Shown here in pieces: positions 36,870 to 46,252 of a stretch of 64,000 nucleotides of DNA. Location of the stretch: NCBI RefSeq assembly GCF_947496485.1, contig NZ_CANMCZ010000001.1, positions 677,596 to 741,595 of the forward strand, given 5' to 3'. The notes under the pieces were generated by a model. That model ran no database searches, had not been told where the DNA came from, and worked only from the letters and a program-made list of their open reading frames with translations. The translations under genes and the position numbers were made by a program. Every line of letters begins with the position of its first letter. Positions within the stretch are counted from its first letter, which is position 1. Source of the stretch: an uncultured Winogradskyella sp. (lineage in GTDB: Bacteria > Bacteroidota > Bacteroidia > Flavobacteriales > Flavobacteriaceae).

Positions 36870-38030
36870 TTATTTAGTTTTTAGCTTAAAGACCGCAATA
36901 CATGTTGCGATTAGAGTTATGCTTAATAAGAATACATAACTCATTTTAAGACTAAAACTATCTGAAATATAACCCAAAATTACTGGTCCTAACAAAAATC
37001 CGACAAAACCTACACCAGAAACGAACGAAATGCTTTTCGAAGCAGCAATATTTTTAGTTGTTCCAGCAATTCTAAGTAATTCTGGAATAATAACAGATAA
37101 GCCTAATCCTATTATACCGAATCCTATGAGGCTAAAAAACAATCCATTTAAAAGCACAAAAACATAACCTACAGTAGCTAAGGCACAACCAAATATTACG
37201 ACTTTAGCTGAACCTATTTTTGCACTTATACCATCGCCAAAAAAACGTCCGATTGTCATCATTATAGAGAATATTGTAAATCCTAATCCTGCCAAATTTT
37301 CAGAGGATACTTTTACAACTTCCGTTAAATAAATTGAACTCCAATGCTCGATAGCTCCTTCATTTCCCATAATAACCATGGCCAAAAATCCAAGAATAAA
37401 TAAAGGCTTGAGCAATTTAATTGGAAGCTTTCCTTTCTCTTTAAAATCTTCCTCAACCTCTCTAATTTTAAAGTATTTTCTAAACAATAACATATTAGTC
37501 AATATCACTAAAATCGCCATTATAAGCACGTGATAAAATGGAGAATTCAATACGCCCATTAAAAGGGATCCTACTAAGGCACCAATGGCACCACCTAAAC
37601 TAAAGAAGCCATGCGCGGCAGACATAAAATTGACGCCATCTGTTTTTTCCATCTCAGAAACTACAGTATTCATCGCAATATCCGTTAATCCAGAAAAAAC
37701 ACCGACTAAAAACAAAGATGCGCACAATGTCTCATAAGTCGGAGCTATTAATGGTCCTATGAATGCTATACAAAAAATACAAATACCAAAAAATGTACTT
37801 CTTCCCAGTCCTATTTTTTTTGTAACTATTGGCACTACTGGAATAAAGAACAATAGTCCTAATGCTAAACAAAATAGTGCAAATCCTATTTGCGAATCAT
37901 CTAATTGTAGTTTCTCTTTAACCTGAGGAATGTATAATACCCAAGTACCAATCATTATATTCAAAGAACTAAATACCCAAACAATTGAGAAGTAGCGTTT
38001 GTTAGATAAAATGAGATGTAATGACTTCAT
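36870..38030 (-). CDS. MFS transporter (sugar type)
   Basis: A 386-residue inner-membrane carrier with 12 hydrophobic helices. The cytoplasmic-loop motif between helices 2 and 3 is weak (VTKKIGLGRSTFFG) but MFS-like, and GSLLMGVL and FGDGISAKIGSAK (loop 8-9) fit the superfamily. It starts immediately after the trehalase gene (0 bases) and precedes the GH63/GH37-like gene. It is one of three unlike MFS carriers in this run and probably imports glucose or a disaccharide. Confidence 0.85.
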   Translation of the reverse strand: MKSLHLILSNKRYFSIVWVFSSLNIMIGTWVLYIPQVKEKLQLDDSQIGFALFCLALGLLFFIPVVPIVTKKIGLGRSTFFGICIFCIAFIGPLIAPTYETLCASLFLVGVFSGLTDIAMNTVVSEMEKTDGVNFMSAAHGFFSLGGAIGALVGSLLMGVLNSPFYHVLIMAILVILTNMLLFRKYFKIREVEEDFKEKGKLPIKLLKPLFILGFLAMVIMGNEGAIEHWSSIYLTEVVKVSSENLAGLGFTIFSIMMTIGRFFGDGISAKIGSAKVVIFGCALATVGYVFVLLNGLFFSLIGFGIIGLGLSVIIPELLRIAGTTKNIAASKSISFVSGVGFVGFLLGPVILGYISDSFSLKMSYVFLLSITLIATCIAVFKLKTK

Positions 38031-39887
38031 TTAGGCTTTGAAAATTGTATCTGGCTGTTCTAAATTATTTAGACGCGCAATTAAATCTTCATTTAATAGC
38101 TGCAGTCCATATTGAAACGAAGCATTCATCCAACCGAAACCTTCTTGAGTAATGTATTCGAAATCTGTACCTACATTGCCATACTCTGCGAATACTTTAT
38201 GAGTAGCTGCTACAACATCATATTTTTCTGGAATTGTGCCATTGTAATCCACAGCATTCCTAGTAATCATATACAACCAACGATACACTAATTCTTGTAG
38301 CTCATTCTGAAATCCTTGAATTTTCAACCCTCTCCAAATCATCATTTGGTGCGGAGCCCAACCGTTGGGATAATCCCATTGTCGTTGTATCGCATTTTTA
38401 GGAAGTTTGGCCTTCATAGCTCTAGAGGTGCCAGCTATACCACCTTTTTCTTTAAGTTGACTCATTAAAGTATCAACCATGTTTTTTACATCTTTTTTAT
38501 TGACTCCTGTCCAAAGTGGAATGTAATTGGAAGCACTTTCAAAATGTGTCTGCTCTTGTGTATTAAAGTTATAGTCGAAGAACTGTCCGTTGTCTTCATT
38601 CCACATTAGCTCATACATTCGCTGTATTCTTTCATCTGCAATTGTATACCAATAAGCACCGTGATAACCATTAAAAACACCATCAAAATAAGTATCAATG
38701 AGATACGCAAAATCTGATTCATATTTATACAATAAGCTATTTAATGCAACTGTATTTAGGTCGGCACAAACATCATCTAAACGCCAAGAAGTATCATGAC
38801 CAGACTCTCGTAAACTTCTATCGTGTGTAAAGTAAATATCTAATTTTGGTTCTTTGATTTCACCAGACTGATATTTTTCTATGAATTCTTCTTGAGAAAG
38901 AGAATGTGACTTTGCATATGCTTGTAAAACCTCATCAAAATGTCCTTCTTCAGTTTCTGGTGGATAACCAAGCCCTTCAGCATAATATCTATTTAGACCA
39001 TTAGATGTTAAACGTTTTCCTTCTACCATCCAAACCGTTTCATACTCGTTAATGGCCGTTTTTAGGTGACTTGCTAACCATTCTTTATCTTTAGTTACCT
39101 CAAAAACTTCTGAAATTAAACTTGTGTAAAAAGGTGGTTGAGTTCTGGTTAAATAATAGCTACGATTCGCATTGAGAATTTTTCCATAATGTTGAATTTG
39201 ATATTGAAAATTATCCGCCATAGCTTTTGCTAAATCAACTTTACCGTCACAAATCAGTCCAACAGCTTCAAAATAACTATCCCAACCGTACATTTCATTA
39301 AAACGACCACCAGGAACTACAAATGGAACACCTTTTATTTCTCCGTTAATCTCTTCTAATTTTAAGCTTAAAATACCAGGCTGGTTATTTATAGATTTTA
39401 CAAAAGTTGGTGTAATAGCTTCAGGAAGTTTTACTGCTTTAATGGGTAATGCGGACTCTAAGTCTTTATAATAATTAAATGCTAAATCATCTGAATAAGG
39501 TATATATATAGGAAGTATTTCAGCAGTCAAACTATTATTTTTTGTATCTGAAATCAGTGCTTCAATTCCTGATTTATCCATACGTCGCGTGAGTCCTTTC
39601 CAATAGAAATCTCTAATCATTCGAGAGATTCTATTTGCAGGTAACTCATCTATATACTGAAGATTAATTTCTGCTGTAGTTTTACCGTTTTGCTTTTGAA
39701 TGACTAACTCTTGTAACAAATTTGAGAGCTGATAGGTGCCTTGAATAGTGACTCGATTTCCGTCTTCTGAAATTAATTCGAACGCTTTTGGCCCTTTATC
39801 TTCAATGGTTATTTTTTTATCACCATCTGTATCTTCTTGGGCTAACAACCGTTTTAATACATCTTCAATATTTAGTTTGAATACCAT
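38031..39887 (-). CDS. treF: Alpha,alpha-trehalase GH37, neutral-trehalase type
   Basis: A 618-residue cytoplasmic trehalase (no signal peptide) that splits trehalose into two glucose. Trehalase signature 1 (PGGRFNEMYGWDSY, 192-205), signature 2 (QWDYPNGWAP), the acid Asp 365 in SGHDTSWR and EYITQEGFGW (577-586) are all present. The first about 105 residues are unusual: an EF-hand-like loop DTDGDKKITIED (19-30), then GTYQLSNLLQEL and ISRMIRDFYWKGLTRRMD. These match the calcium-binding N-terminal domain I know from fungal neutral trehalases. The enzyme lies between two MFS genes with almost no gaps. Confidence 0.94.
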   Translation of the reverse strand: MVFKLNIEDVLKRLLAQEDTDGDKKITIEDKGPKAFELISEDGNRVTIQGTYQLSNLLQELVIQKQNGKTTAEINLQYIDELPANRISRMIRDFYWKGLTRRMDKSGIEALISDTKNNSLTAEILPIYIPYSDDLAFNYYKDLESALPIKAVKLPEAITPTFVKSINNQPGILSLKLEEINGEIKGVPFVVPGGRFNEMYGWDSYFEAVGLICDGKVDLAKAMADNFQYQIQHYGKILNANRSYYLTRTQPPFYTSLISEVFEVTKDKEWLASHLKTAINEYETVWMVEGKRLTSNGLNRYYAEGLGYPPETEEGHFDEVLQAYAKSHSLSQEEFIEKYQSGEIKEPKLDIYFTHDRSLRESGHDTSWRLDDVCADLNTVALNSLLYKYESDFAYLIDTYFDGVFNGYHGAYWYTIADERIQRMYELMWNEDNGQFFDYNFNTQEQTHFESASNYIPLWTGVNKKDVKNMVDTLMSQLKEKGGIAGTSRAMKAKLPKNAIQRQWDYPNGWAPHQMMIWRGLKIQGFQNELQELVYRWLYMITRNAVDYNGTIPEKYDVVAATHKVFAEYGNVGTDFEYITQEGFGWMNASFQYGLQLLNEDLIARLNNLEQPDTIFKA

Positions 39888-39889
39888 TT

Positions 39890-41116
39890 CTAGATCACTG
39901 TTTTTGCTTTAGACATTCTATCAATTAGCAGTACAAAAACGATAAGTAAAAACATAGGAATCAGCAAGAAGTAAAATGCATTTGCACCTCCAATACTTTC
40001 GAATAATTCACCAACAATACGTGAACCAATTGTACCACCCAAAGCAGAAAAGATTATTATTAAACCAGACATTGGTGAATGTAATTTTTTGGGTAAAGAA
40101 CTTAATACTGTAGAATTAAGTAATGGATATATTGGTGCGATAAACAGACCAATTAATGGCAAAATGAAACCTAAGGTTGGTACATCTACTATACTTTCAA
40201 TTTTTACTAAAGTATCGATATCTACCTTTAATCGAGGCAAGACAAATAATAGTATTCCTCCAGATATTACAATGCAAATAATGACCAATAATACCCAAGA
40301 TAACTTCTTTGTTAAATAACCAGCTATAAAACGTCCTAAAGCTAATGACAAAGCAAAAATGAATGCCATTTGTACACTCAGCTTTTCGGAGAAGAAAAAT
40401 ATCTTTTCATTAAACCGCGGTAACCATGTCATAATGCCTTGCTCAATCATAACGAATAGAAATGCTGAAATAATAAAGACTAAAACTAAAGGAACTACAA
40501 TCAATTTTGCAGAAGCCCTCATATCATCAACAAGACTATTTCCTGAAGTCTCTACATTATATTCAACCTTTGAAAATAAAAGAAACAAAAAGGAAAGCAA
40601 TATAAGAACACAAAGCACATAATAAACGTTTAACCAACTATTAGGGTCTTCTGAGTAAAAGAACGGGAATAAAACGTAAGCCAACGCAATACCTACCATA
40701 AAAAATCCTTCAATAGAACTCATTAAAGATGAGTGTGCTACCTTACCTTCAGTAATTAAACCGATTAAAGAATACACAGATAACTTAATAAGCGCAAAGC
40801 TAACTCCAATAGATAAGAATAAAATTTTGGTAGAGAAAAACGAATTACCAAATACCATTGATAAGCAACCAAAAAATACAATGGCCAAGCCTGTTAACAT
40901 CGCTTTTTTATAGCCAAAACGTGGTAAAAATGATGCTACCAAAAAAGAAACAATTGCTATTGGTAAGTCTTTAAATGCCTCTAAAACTGATGCCTGAGAT
41001 TCACTAACTCCATAAACATTAATTGATTTTGCGATGACAATACCTACGCTATTTAGTAGGATTGCAAAGACAAAATAATTTAAGTAAATAGATACTTTTA
41101 TTCCTAAGTTTTTCAT
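39890..41116 (-). CDS. MFS transporter (FucP-like sugar type)
   Basis: A 408-residue inner-membrane carrier with 12 hydrophobic helices. Loop 2-3 reads LPRFGYKKAMLTG, and the C-terminal half has a charged central loop at about 190-205. It lies 2 bases before the trehalase gene and 8 bases after the SLC45-like gene, so it is cotranscribed and probably moves a trehalase substrate or glucose. The substrate cannot be read from the sequence. Confidence 0.85.
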   Translation of the reverse strand: MKNLGIKVSIYLNYFVFAILLNSVGIVIAKSINVYGVSESQASVLEAFKDLPIAIVSFLVASFLPRFGYKKAMLTGLAIVFFGCLSMVFGNSFFSTKILFLSIGVSFALIKLSVYSLIGLITEGKVAHSSLMSSIEGFFMVGIALAYVLFPFFYSEDPNSWLNVYYVLCVLILLSFLFLLFSKVEYNVETSGNSLVDDMRASAKLIVVPLVLVFIISAFLFVMIEQGIMTWLPRFNEKIFFFSEKLSVQMAFIFALSLALGRFIAGYLTKKLSWVLLVIICIVISGGILLFVLPRLKVDIDTLVKIESIVDVPTLGFILPLIGLFIAPIYPLLNSTVLSSLPKKLHSPMSGLIIIFSALGGTIGSRIVGELFESIGGANAFYFLLIPMFLLIVFVLLIDRMSKAKTVI

Positions 41117-41124
41117 AACACTAT

Positions 41125-42459
41125 TTATTCTTCAGTAGGAATTATTTCCGAGTCAGGATTAGTTTTCGACACATTTAATCGCATTGCTAAAATTGCCGCA
41201 ATCACAAAAAACACTCCAGCAAATAACATAGCATTGATAGCATTGTCTCCTAAAATATATTTATATATTGGACCAAAACTTAGTGTTTGAATTCCCATTG
41301 GAATTACGATCATCATATTTAAAATACCCATATAAACACCACGTCTATCCTGAGGTACAATTTTAGATACCATAGTATAAGGAATACCCATCATTGCTGC
41401 CCAACCAATACCAAATAAAATCATTGGTACTAAAACTAAATTGGGATCAGATATAGATGGAATTAAGAATAATGCAATTGCAGTCCCAAATAAACTTAAA
41501 GCGTAAATCTTCTTACCGCCAAAGCGCAAGGTTAAAGGCACTAACATTAATGCAACCACCATAGTTACAGTGTTATATGTTAAGCTCATTTTTGCCGCTT
41601 GTGAAGCTGCCTCTGAAGTGGTAAAACCCATAGTTTTTTTGAACAATGGAGTCGTAAACTGCCAATAAATAAAAAGAGCATACCATTGAAACAAATAAAC
41701 TCCAGCAATTTTCCACATAAATTTGGGCATGTCTTTTACAGCCTCAATAATCTCTTTAAAAGGTTGTGACACTCGTTGACTGAATGGTAAACTTTTAAGA
41801 TGATTTATTTCTTCCATCTCTTCATCACTAGGTGGGATTTCTGGTGTTTTAAAAACAGAGTACAATATTGTAGTTAAAGAAAGGAATGCTCCAATAAAAA
41901 ATGAATAGTATAACCACTGAGGAATCGTACCTGCTTCCTCTACGGATTCTCCACCAAACCAGTATTGAAAAAGTACAATAGATCCATTTGCAAGCAGAAT
42001 ACCAGCACCAACAAATAAACTTTGCATTTGATAACCAAGACTTAATTGTTTTTCTGGCAACTTATCACCGACAAAAGCTCTGTAAGGTTCCATTGCCATA
42101 TTGTTACCAACGTCTAAAATCCACAGCAAACCAACTGCAAACCAAAGCACAGGACTATGTGGAAAAGCAAATAAACATAAACTACCTAATAGTGCACCAA
42201 TTAAAAAATAAGGCTTACGTCTTCCCCAACGATTAGACCATGTTTTGTCTGACATAGCACCAATAATTGGTTGTACTATTAAACCAGTTACAGGACCAGC
42301 AATATTTAATATCGGCAGCATATCTTCGGGTGCACCTAAATACAAAAAGATAGGATTGATAGCGGTTTGTTGCAACCCAAAACTGTATTGAATTCCTAAG
42401 AATCCAACATTCATGTTGAAGATTTGCCAGAACGATAATCTTGGTTTAGTTAGTTTCAT
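41125..42459 (-). CDS. SLC45-like MFS disaccharide transporter
   Basis: A 444-residue carrier of the SLC45/sucrose-transporter-like branch. It has FWQIFNMNVGFLGIQYSFGLQQTAINPIF at the N-terminus, PIIGAMSDKTWSNRWGRRKPYFLIGA (about 63-88, the strongly conserved SDxxxxRxGRRxP loop) and MEPYRAFVGDKLPEKQ. Known members carry sucrose or maltose with protons, including bacterial maltose carriers of this type. It lies 10 bases after the GH13 lipoprotein gene, so that enzyme would trim substrates outside and this carrier would import disaccharides. Confidence 0.9.
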   Translation of the reverse strand: MKLTKPRLSFWQIFNMNVGFLGIQYSFGLQQTAINPIFLYLGAPEDMLPILNIAGPVTGLIVQPIIGAMSDKTWSNRWGRRKPYFLIGALLGSLCLFAFPHSPVLWFAVGLLWILDVGNNMAMEPYRAFVGDKLPEKQLSLGYQMQSLFVGAGILLANGSIVLFQYWFGGESVEEAGTIPQWLYYSFFIGAFLSLTTILYSVFKTPEIPPSDEEMEEINHLKSLPFSQRVSQPFKEIIEAVKDMPKFMWKIAGVYLFQWYALFIYWQFTTPLFKKTMGFTTSEAASQAAKMSLTYNTVTMVVALMLVPLTLRFGGKKIYALSLFGTAIALFLIPSISDPNLVLVPMILFGIGWAAMMGIPYTMVSKIVPQDRRGVYMGILNMMIVIPMGIQTLSFGPIYKYILGDNAINAMLFAGVFFVIAAILAMRLNVSKTNPDSEIIPTEE

Positions 42460-42469
42460 ATGTTTATGT

Positions 42470-44218
42470 TTATTTTTTTAATGTCATTACAACAGCTTGA
42501 TAAGGCTTTAAAGTTACTTTACTATCAGTACTTGTAAATGAACTGTAATTATTTATTAAAGTCGTTTCTACTTGTTTTATTTCTTCAAGACTTATCTCAG
42601 ATTCTTGGTCACTAAAGTTGAGTAAAACCAGTACCTTTTTGTTATCTAAAGTTCTTGTATACGCGTAAACTTGTTTATTGTGCTTGTCTAACATTTCATA
42701 GGCTCCATATACAAACACCTCATTGTCATTTCTTAGCTTTGTCATTTTTCTAAAATGATTCAAAACACTATTTGGATCTTTATCTTGTGCTTCAACATTA
42801 ATATCTCTGTAATTCTTGTTCACAGATTTCCAAGGATTACCCGTTGTAAACCCAGCGTTTTCTGAATCATTCCATTGCATTGGTGTACGACTATTTTCTC
42901 GCGAGCTATAGTTGAGTATTTTCATAAACTCATCCATATCACTATTTATTTTTAATGCCTTTTTGTAATTTCCCAAAGCTTCTATATCTACATAGTCATC
43001 AATATTTGGCATATCTATATTAGTCATTCCTAATTCATCACCATTATATGTGTATGGCGTACCTCTCATACTTAATAAAAATGTATTTAATAATTGAGCA
43101 GAAACAGTTCTAAATTCTGGGCTTGGATTACCAAAACGGTTTACAATTCTCGCCTTATCATGGTTAGCCAAAAATATAGCCAACCAACCATCCTCTGCAA
43201 ACGACTTATCCCATTTTGTAAAGATCTCTTTGAACTCAGTCAAATCAAAGCTTCCGGGTTCTTTAGCCATATCTACATACTCGAAATGGTAAGCTGTTTG
43301 TAATTCATATCTATCCTCGTCAACAATGTCGTGAGCATCTTGCAACGTGCTGCCTGCACCTTCAGCAACTGCAAAAACATCGTAAGGTTCCATAACCTCT
43401 TTATACATTTCTTTTAAATAATCGTGAAGTTGTGGACGCATTCCATACCATTTGATAAAATCTTTTTCATGTCCTTCTGGAAATTTTGGAAATGTGGTGT
43501 CCTTACTTGCAAATTGAAATGCATCCATCCTGAAACCGTGGACTCCTTTTTCTGCCCAAAATTTCATAATATCATAAACCTCTTGTCTCAACTTTGGATT
43601 TTCCCAGTTTAAATCTGGTTGCCCTTCTGCAAATGTGTGTAAATAATAAGAATTGGTAGCCTTGTTATAATCCCAAGCTCCTTCAGGATCAAATATACTG
43701 TATCTATAAGGTGGCTCACCTTTTTCTGCTGGCCACCAATGGTAATAATTATAGTATTTACTATCTCTAGAACTACTGGCTTCCTTAAACCAATGATGTT
43801 GATTACTGCTATGATTAACGACAACATCTAGAACGAATTTTATACCACGCTCTTCCATTCCTGCTAACATGGTGTCAAAATCTTCCATAGTACCATATAG
43901 TAGGTGTATGGCTCTATAATCACTAACATCATAGCCGTTATCTATCATTGGTGAATCGAAAAATGGATTCATCCAAACCATAGTTATTCCTAGACTTTCA
44001 AGATAATCTAGTTCCTCGATAATCCCCTTAAAATCACCTATTCCATCTCCATCCGAATCTTTGAAACTTTGTGGATATATTTGATAAAGCACACCTTCTT
44101 TCCACCATGTTTTTGAGGTATTAGCTTGTATTTTTGTGTCTTGCTTTTCGTGCTTTTTATTTTCTGTACAACCTATTACTGTGATAATACCAAAAAGTAA
44201 AATGATAATTTTCTTCAT
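42470..44218 (-). CDS. GH13 alpha-glucosidase, exported lipoprotein
   Basis: A 582-residue GH13 enzyme with a lipoprotein signal (IGC, Cys 17, followed by Thr-Glu). It acts in the periplasm or at the surface. It has a calcium-type DSDGDGIGDFKG loop (54-65), DVVVNH (131-136), nucleophile Asp 232 (GFRMDAF), Glu 286 (AVAEGAG) and Asp 354 (ANHD). Ala follows the nucleophile, unlike Val in the cytoplasmic paralogue at 20579, so the two enzymes likely prefer different linkages. The C-terminal beta domain ends in LKPYQAVVMTL. It lies 51 bases after the kinase gene and 10 bases before the SLC45-like carrier. Confidence 0.93.
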   Translation of the reverse strand: MKKIIILLFGIITVIGCTENKKHEKQDTKIQANTSKTWWKEGVLYQIYPQSFKDSDGDGIGDFKGIIEELDYLESLGITMVWMNPFFDSPMIDNGYDVSDYRAIHLLYGTMEDFDTMLAGMEERGIKFVLDVVVNHSSNQHHWFKEASSSRDSKYYNYYHWWPAEKGEPPYRYSIFDPEGAWDYNKATNSYYLHTFAEGQPDLNWENPKLRQEVYDIMKFWAEKGVHGFRMDAFQFASKDTTFPKFPEGHEKDFIKWYGMRPQLHDYLKEMYKEVMEPYDVFAVAEGAGSTLQDAHDIVDEDRYELQTAYHFEYVDMAKEPGSFDLTEFKEIFTKWDKSFAEDGWLAIFLANHDKARIVNRFGNPSPEFRTVSAQLLNTFLLSMRGTPYTYNGDELGMTNIDMPNIDDYVDIEALGNYKKALKINSDMDEFMKILNYSSRENSRTPMQWNDSENAGFTTGNPWKSVNKNYRDINVEAQDKDPNSVLNHFRKMTKLRNDNEVFVYGAYEMLDKHNKQVYAYTRTLDNKKVLVLLNFSDQESEISLEEIKQVETTLINNYSSFTSTDSKVTLKPYQAVVMTLKK

Positions 44219-44269
44219 AAGTGTAATTCCTTAATTTAAAAAACAAAGCGCAACAACTCAGTAATTGTA

Positions 44270-44911
44270 TTACATAATAGTATTCTTTACTGTCTTATCT
44301 GCAAATTTGATTTGCTGTTTTATAATATTATGTTCAATCTCTAAAACTTTTTCGCTGAAATCATCTAATATATCCCGAGCTCTGTTTTCTCTATTAACCT
44401 TTGTTTCTTCATATGAATTCTCTATAAATACTTTATATGAAGCTTCTTCTAGCAGCATACTATATGTGCCCTCTACAATACAGAAATCAAATTCTTTAGG
44501 ATATATGATTTCTTGTTTGATAGTATTCTCTGTGTAATTAACTAAAGGTTTTGTTATACTTGTTTCATTATTTAGGAATGAAGCAATATGAATATCCAAC
44601 AATTTTAGATTAACCTCAGAAATTCCAACATTTCTAATATCATTTAAACGTTGTTTATGATTATCCTTTGGTGGAAGTTTGAAATAATCATCACCATGAA
44701 ATATAAATCCCTTAATTCCTAGTTCTTTTTCTATATCCAGAAATAAAGCATAAGCTAATGAAGTTTTTCCGCTTCCAGATTCACCACCGACAGCAATACA
44801 AATTCGTTTTTTATCTAAGAATTGATTTTTTAGTATTGAAATAATCTCGTCATTGAAGACTTTAAAATTAGAATGATATATGAGTTTATCTCCTATCATG
44901 ATTTTACTCAA
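44270..44911 (-). CDS. Small P-loop kinase of the uridine kinase/phosphoribulokinase type
   Basis: A 213-residue cytoplasmic protein with a clear Walker A motif GESGSGKTS (43-51), a GDDYFKLPPKDNH substrate-loop motif (about 78-90, as in uridine kinases) and VEGTYSMLLEEASYKVF (Walker B-like region, about 145-161). The closest known folds are uridine kinase and phosphoribulokinase; D-glycerate 3-kinase is a related fold. It overlaps the end of the haloperoxidase-like gene by 8 bases and precedes the GH13 lipoprotein. A sugar, nucleoside or glycerate substrate are all possible. The placement in this operon is unexplained. Confidence 0.8.
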   Translation of the reverse strand: MSKIMIGDKLIYHSNFKVFNDEIISILKNQFLDKKRICIAVGGESGSGKTSLAYALFLDIEKELGIKGFIFHGDDYFKLPPKDNHKQRLNDIRNVGISEVNLKLLDIHIASFLNNETSITKPLVNYTENTIKQEIIYPKEFDFCIVEGTYSMLLEEASYKVFIENSYEETKVNRENRARDILDDFSEKVLEIEHNIIKQQIKFADKTVKNTIM

Positions 44912-46235
44912 ACTTCATTTTAATATTACTCACAATAAAATCACCAACATTTCTACCTTGTTTTAAACCTTCATCTATTGCTGCCATATAGTGAATACCA
45001 CCATATAATCTGCTAATAGCAGCTTCTTCTGCAGCCAGATTAAAAGATTTAAACGAGCGTATAGGGAGCCCAAATGGTACTTCCGTATCGTCATCGAACT
45101 GAAAATTATCTCCAAAAATTGCTGTTAGTACTGTGGAAGCAGCACCTGATGCTACGGAATGTCCACTCGTGTATTCTGGAAAAGGAGGTGTTTGTAATAT
45201 TGGCAACCAGTCTTGGTCTAAATGCTGATTGATTAAGGTTTCTGGGCGTATGAGATTACTTCTATATTTCTCATCCCAACAGCTAATAAATGCGTCTGCA
45301 ATAGCAATAGACGTTTTTGTATAAGCATTTACTGTTTCTGCGACATTTGCATCTGATTTTGTTGAAGCTATTTTCGCAATACCAATCCAATGTGCACCTG
45401 GAGATATTTTTTTAGTTGCAAACATAAAATGTCCTCTCGTTACAGATACAAAAGGATTACAATCCCAAAATTGTGCAATTTCTATCTCTTCAGAATCATC
45501 ACCTTTTGCTGTAATCTCATTACTAATATTATAAACTTCTATGAGTTCTTCAGAAAACTTTGAACCTTTTTCTAACGAAAATTCTGGATGTCTTTTGGGT
45601 TTAAATTGTGCTGCAGAATCGAGAACGAAAGTTCTTATTTTATTCCAGTGTGGCTCAATGCCATCCATGTAAGATGGTGGTGTTGGTTGCCAACGCGATG
45701 GATCATCAGTATCTACTGTGAACTTTGACATCGTTCTGGTTTGGTTATAATTATCTGCATTCATCCATTTTTTGACATGATCTGTTACCTGCAAGGCATA
45801 ATCTTTGGAAATATTAAATTCGTTTTCATTTTTATTAGTCCATTCTTTATACAAACTATCTTGCAGAACTTCCATTTTATCCTCAGAAAAAATCAAACTT
45901 TTACTAAGCTCCATATGCGCTATCAATGCCGATAATTCGAGATTAATAGCTTTATCCGCCTTTGGTATGCTAGTTAATTCAGCAACTTTGCCAGCCAGTG
46001 ATTCCATTTCGGGTGTTTTTTGAGCTAAAATCTCATAAGCTGCTATGTTCGGATAAACGAATACTCTACTGGCCACTGGTGGCGAAAAAATATCGTGTAT
46101 TTGTATTTCCATTACCTTGTCTACTGAGGCGTGAAATAACTCAGGTGAAACCACAATAGGTTCCGTTGATTTACTACAACTGCTTATAACACATACTATG
46201 CAGAATAGATATATGCTATGTTTTAAATTTTTCAT
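44904..46235 (-). CDS. Vanadium-dependent haloperoxidase/PAP2-superfamily lipoprotein
   Basis: A 443-residue exported lipoprotein (lipobox VISSC, Cys 20). The C-terminal half has every residue used to hold vanadate or phosphate in this superfamily: Lys 323, Arg 330 (K-x6-RP), Ser 357-Gly 358-His 359 (in YTSGHS), Arg 409 (SRLYGG) and His 415 (GIHY). The K-to-R and R-to-H spacings equal those of the Curvularia chloroperoxidase. It could therefore halogenate organic matter with hydrogen peroxide (bromo- or iodoperoxidase) or act as an acid phosphatase; sequence alone does not decide. It follows the third FG-GAP lipoprotein by 17 bases. Confidence 0.87.
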   Translation of the reverse strand: MKNLKHSIYLFCIVCVISSCSKSTEPIVVSPELFHASVDKVMEIQIHDIFSPPVASRVFVYPNIAAYEILAQKTPEMESLAGKVAELTSIPKADKAINLELSALIAHMELSKSLIFSEDKMEVLQDSLYKEWTNKNENEFNISKDYALQVTDHVKKWMNADNYNQTRTMSKFTVDTDDPSRWQPTPPSYMDGIEPHWNKIRTFVLDSAAQFKPKRHPEFSLEKGSKFSEELIEVYNISNEITAKGDDSEEIEIAQFWDCNPFVSVTRGHFMFATKKISPGAHWIGIAKIASTKSDANVAETVNAYTKTSIAIADAFISCWDEKYRSNLIRPETLINQHLDQDWLPILQTPPFPEYTSGHSVASGAASTVLTAIFGDNFQFDDDTEVPFGLPIRSFKSFNLAAEEAAISRLYGGIHYMAAIDEGLKQGRNVGDFIVSNIKMKFE

Positions 46236-46252
46236 TTTAATAATTCAATAAT

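Noticed and set aside
44261..44273. GTAAT/ATTAC inverted repeat before the GH13 lipoprotein gene as a terminator or operator
   Set aside because: Only 5 bp per arm with no T run, and partly inside the kinase coding end, so expected by chance in A+T-rich DNA.
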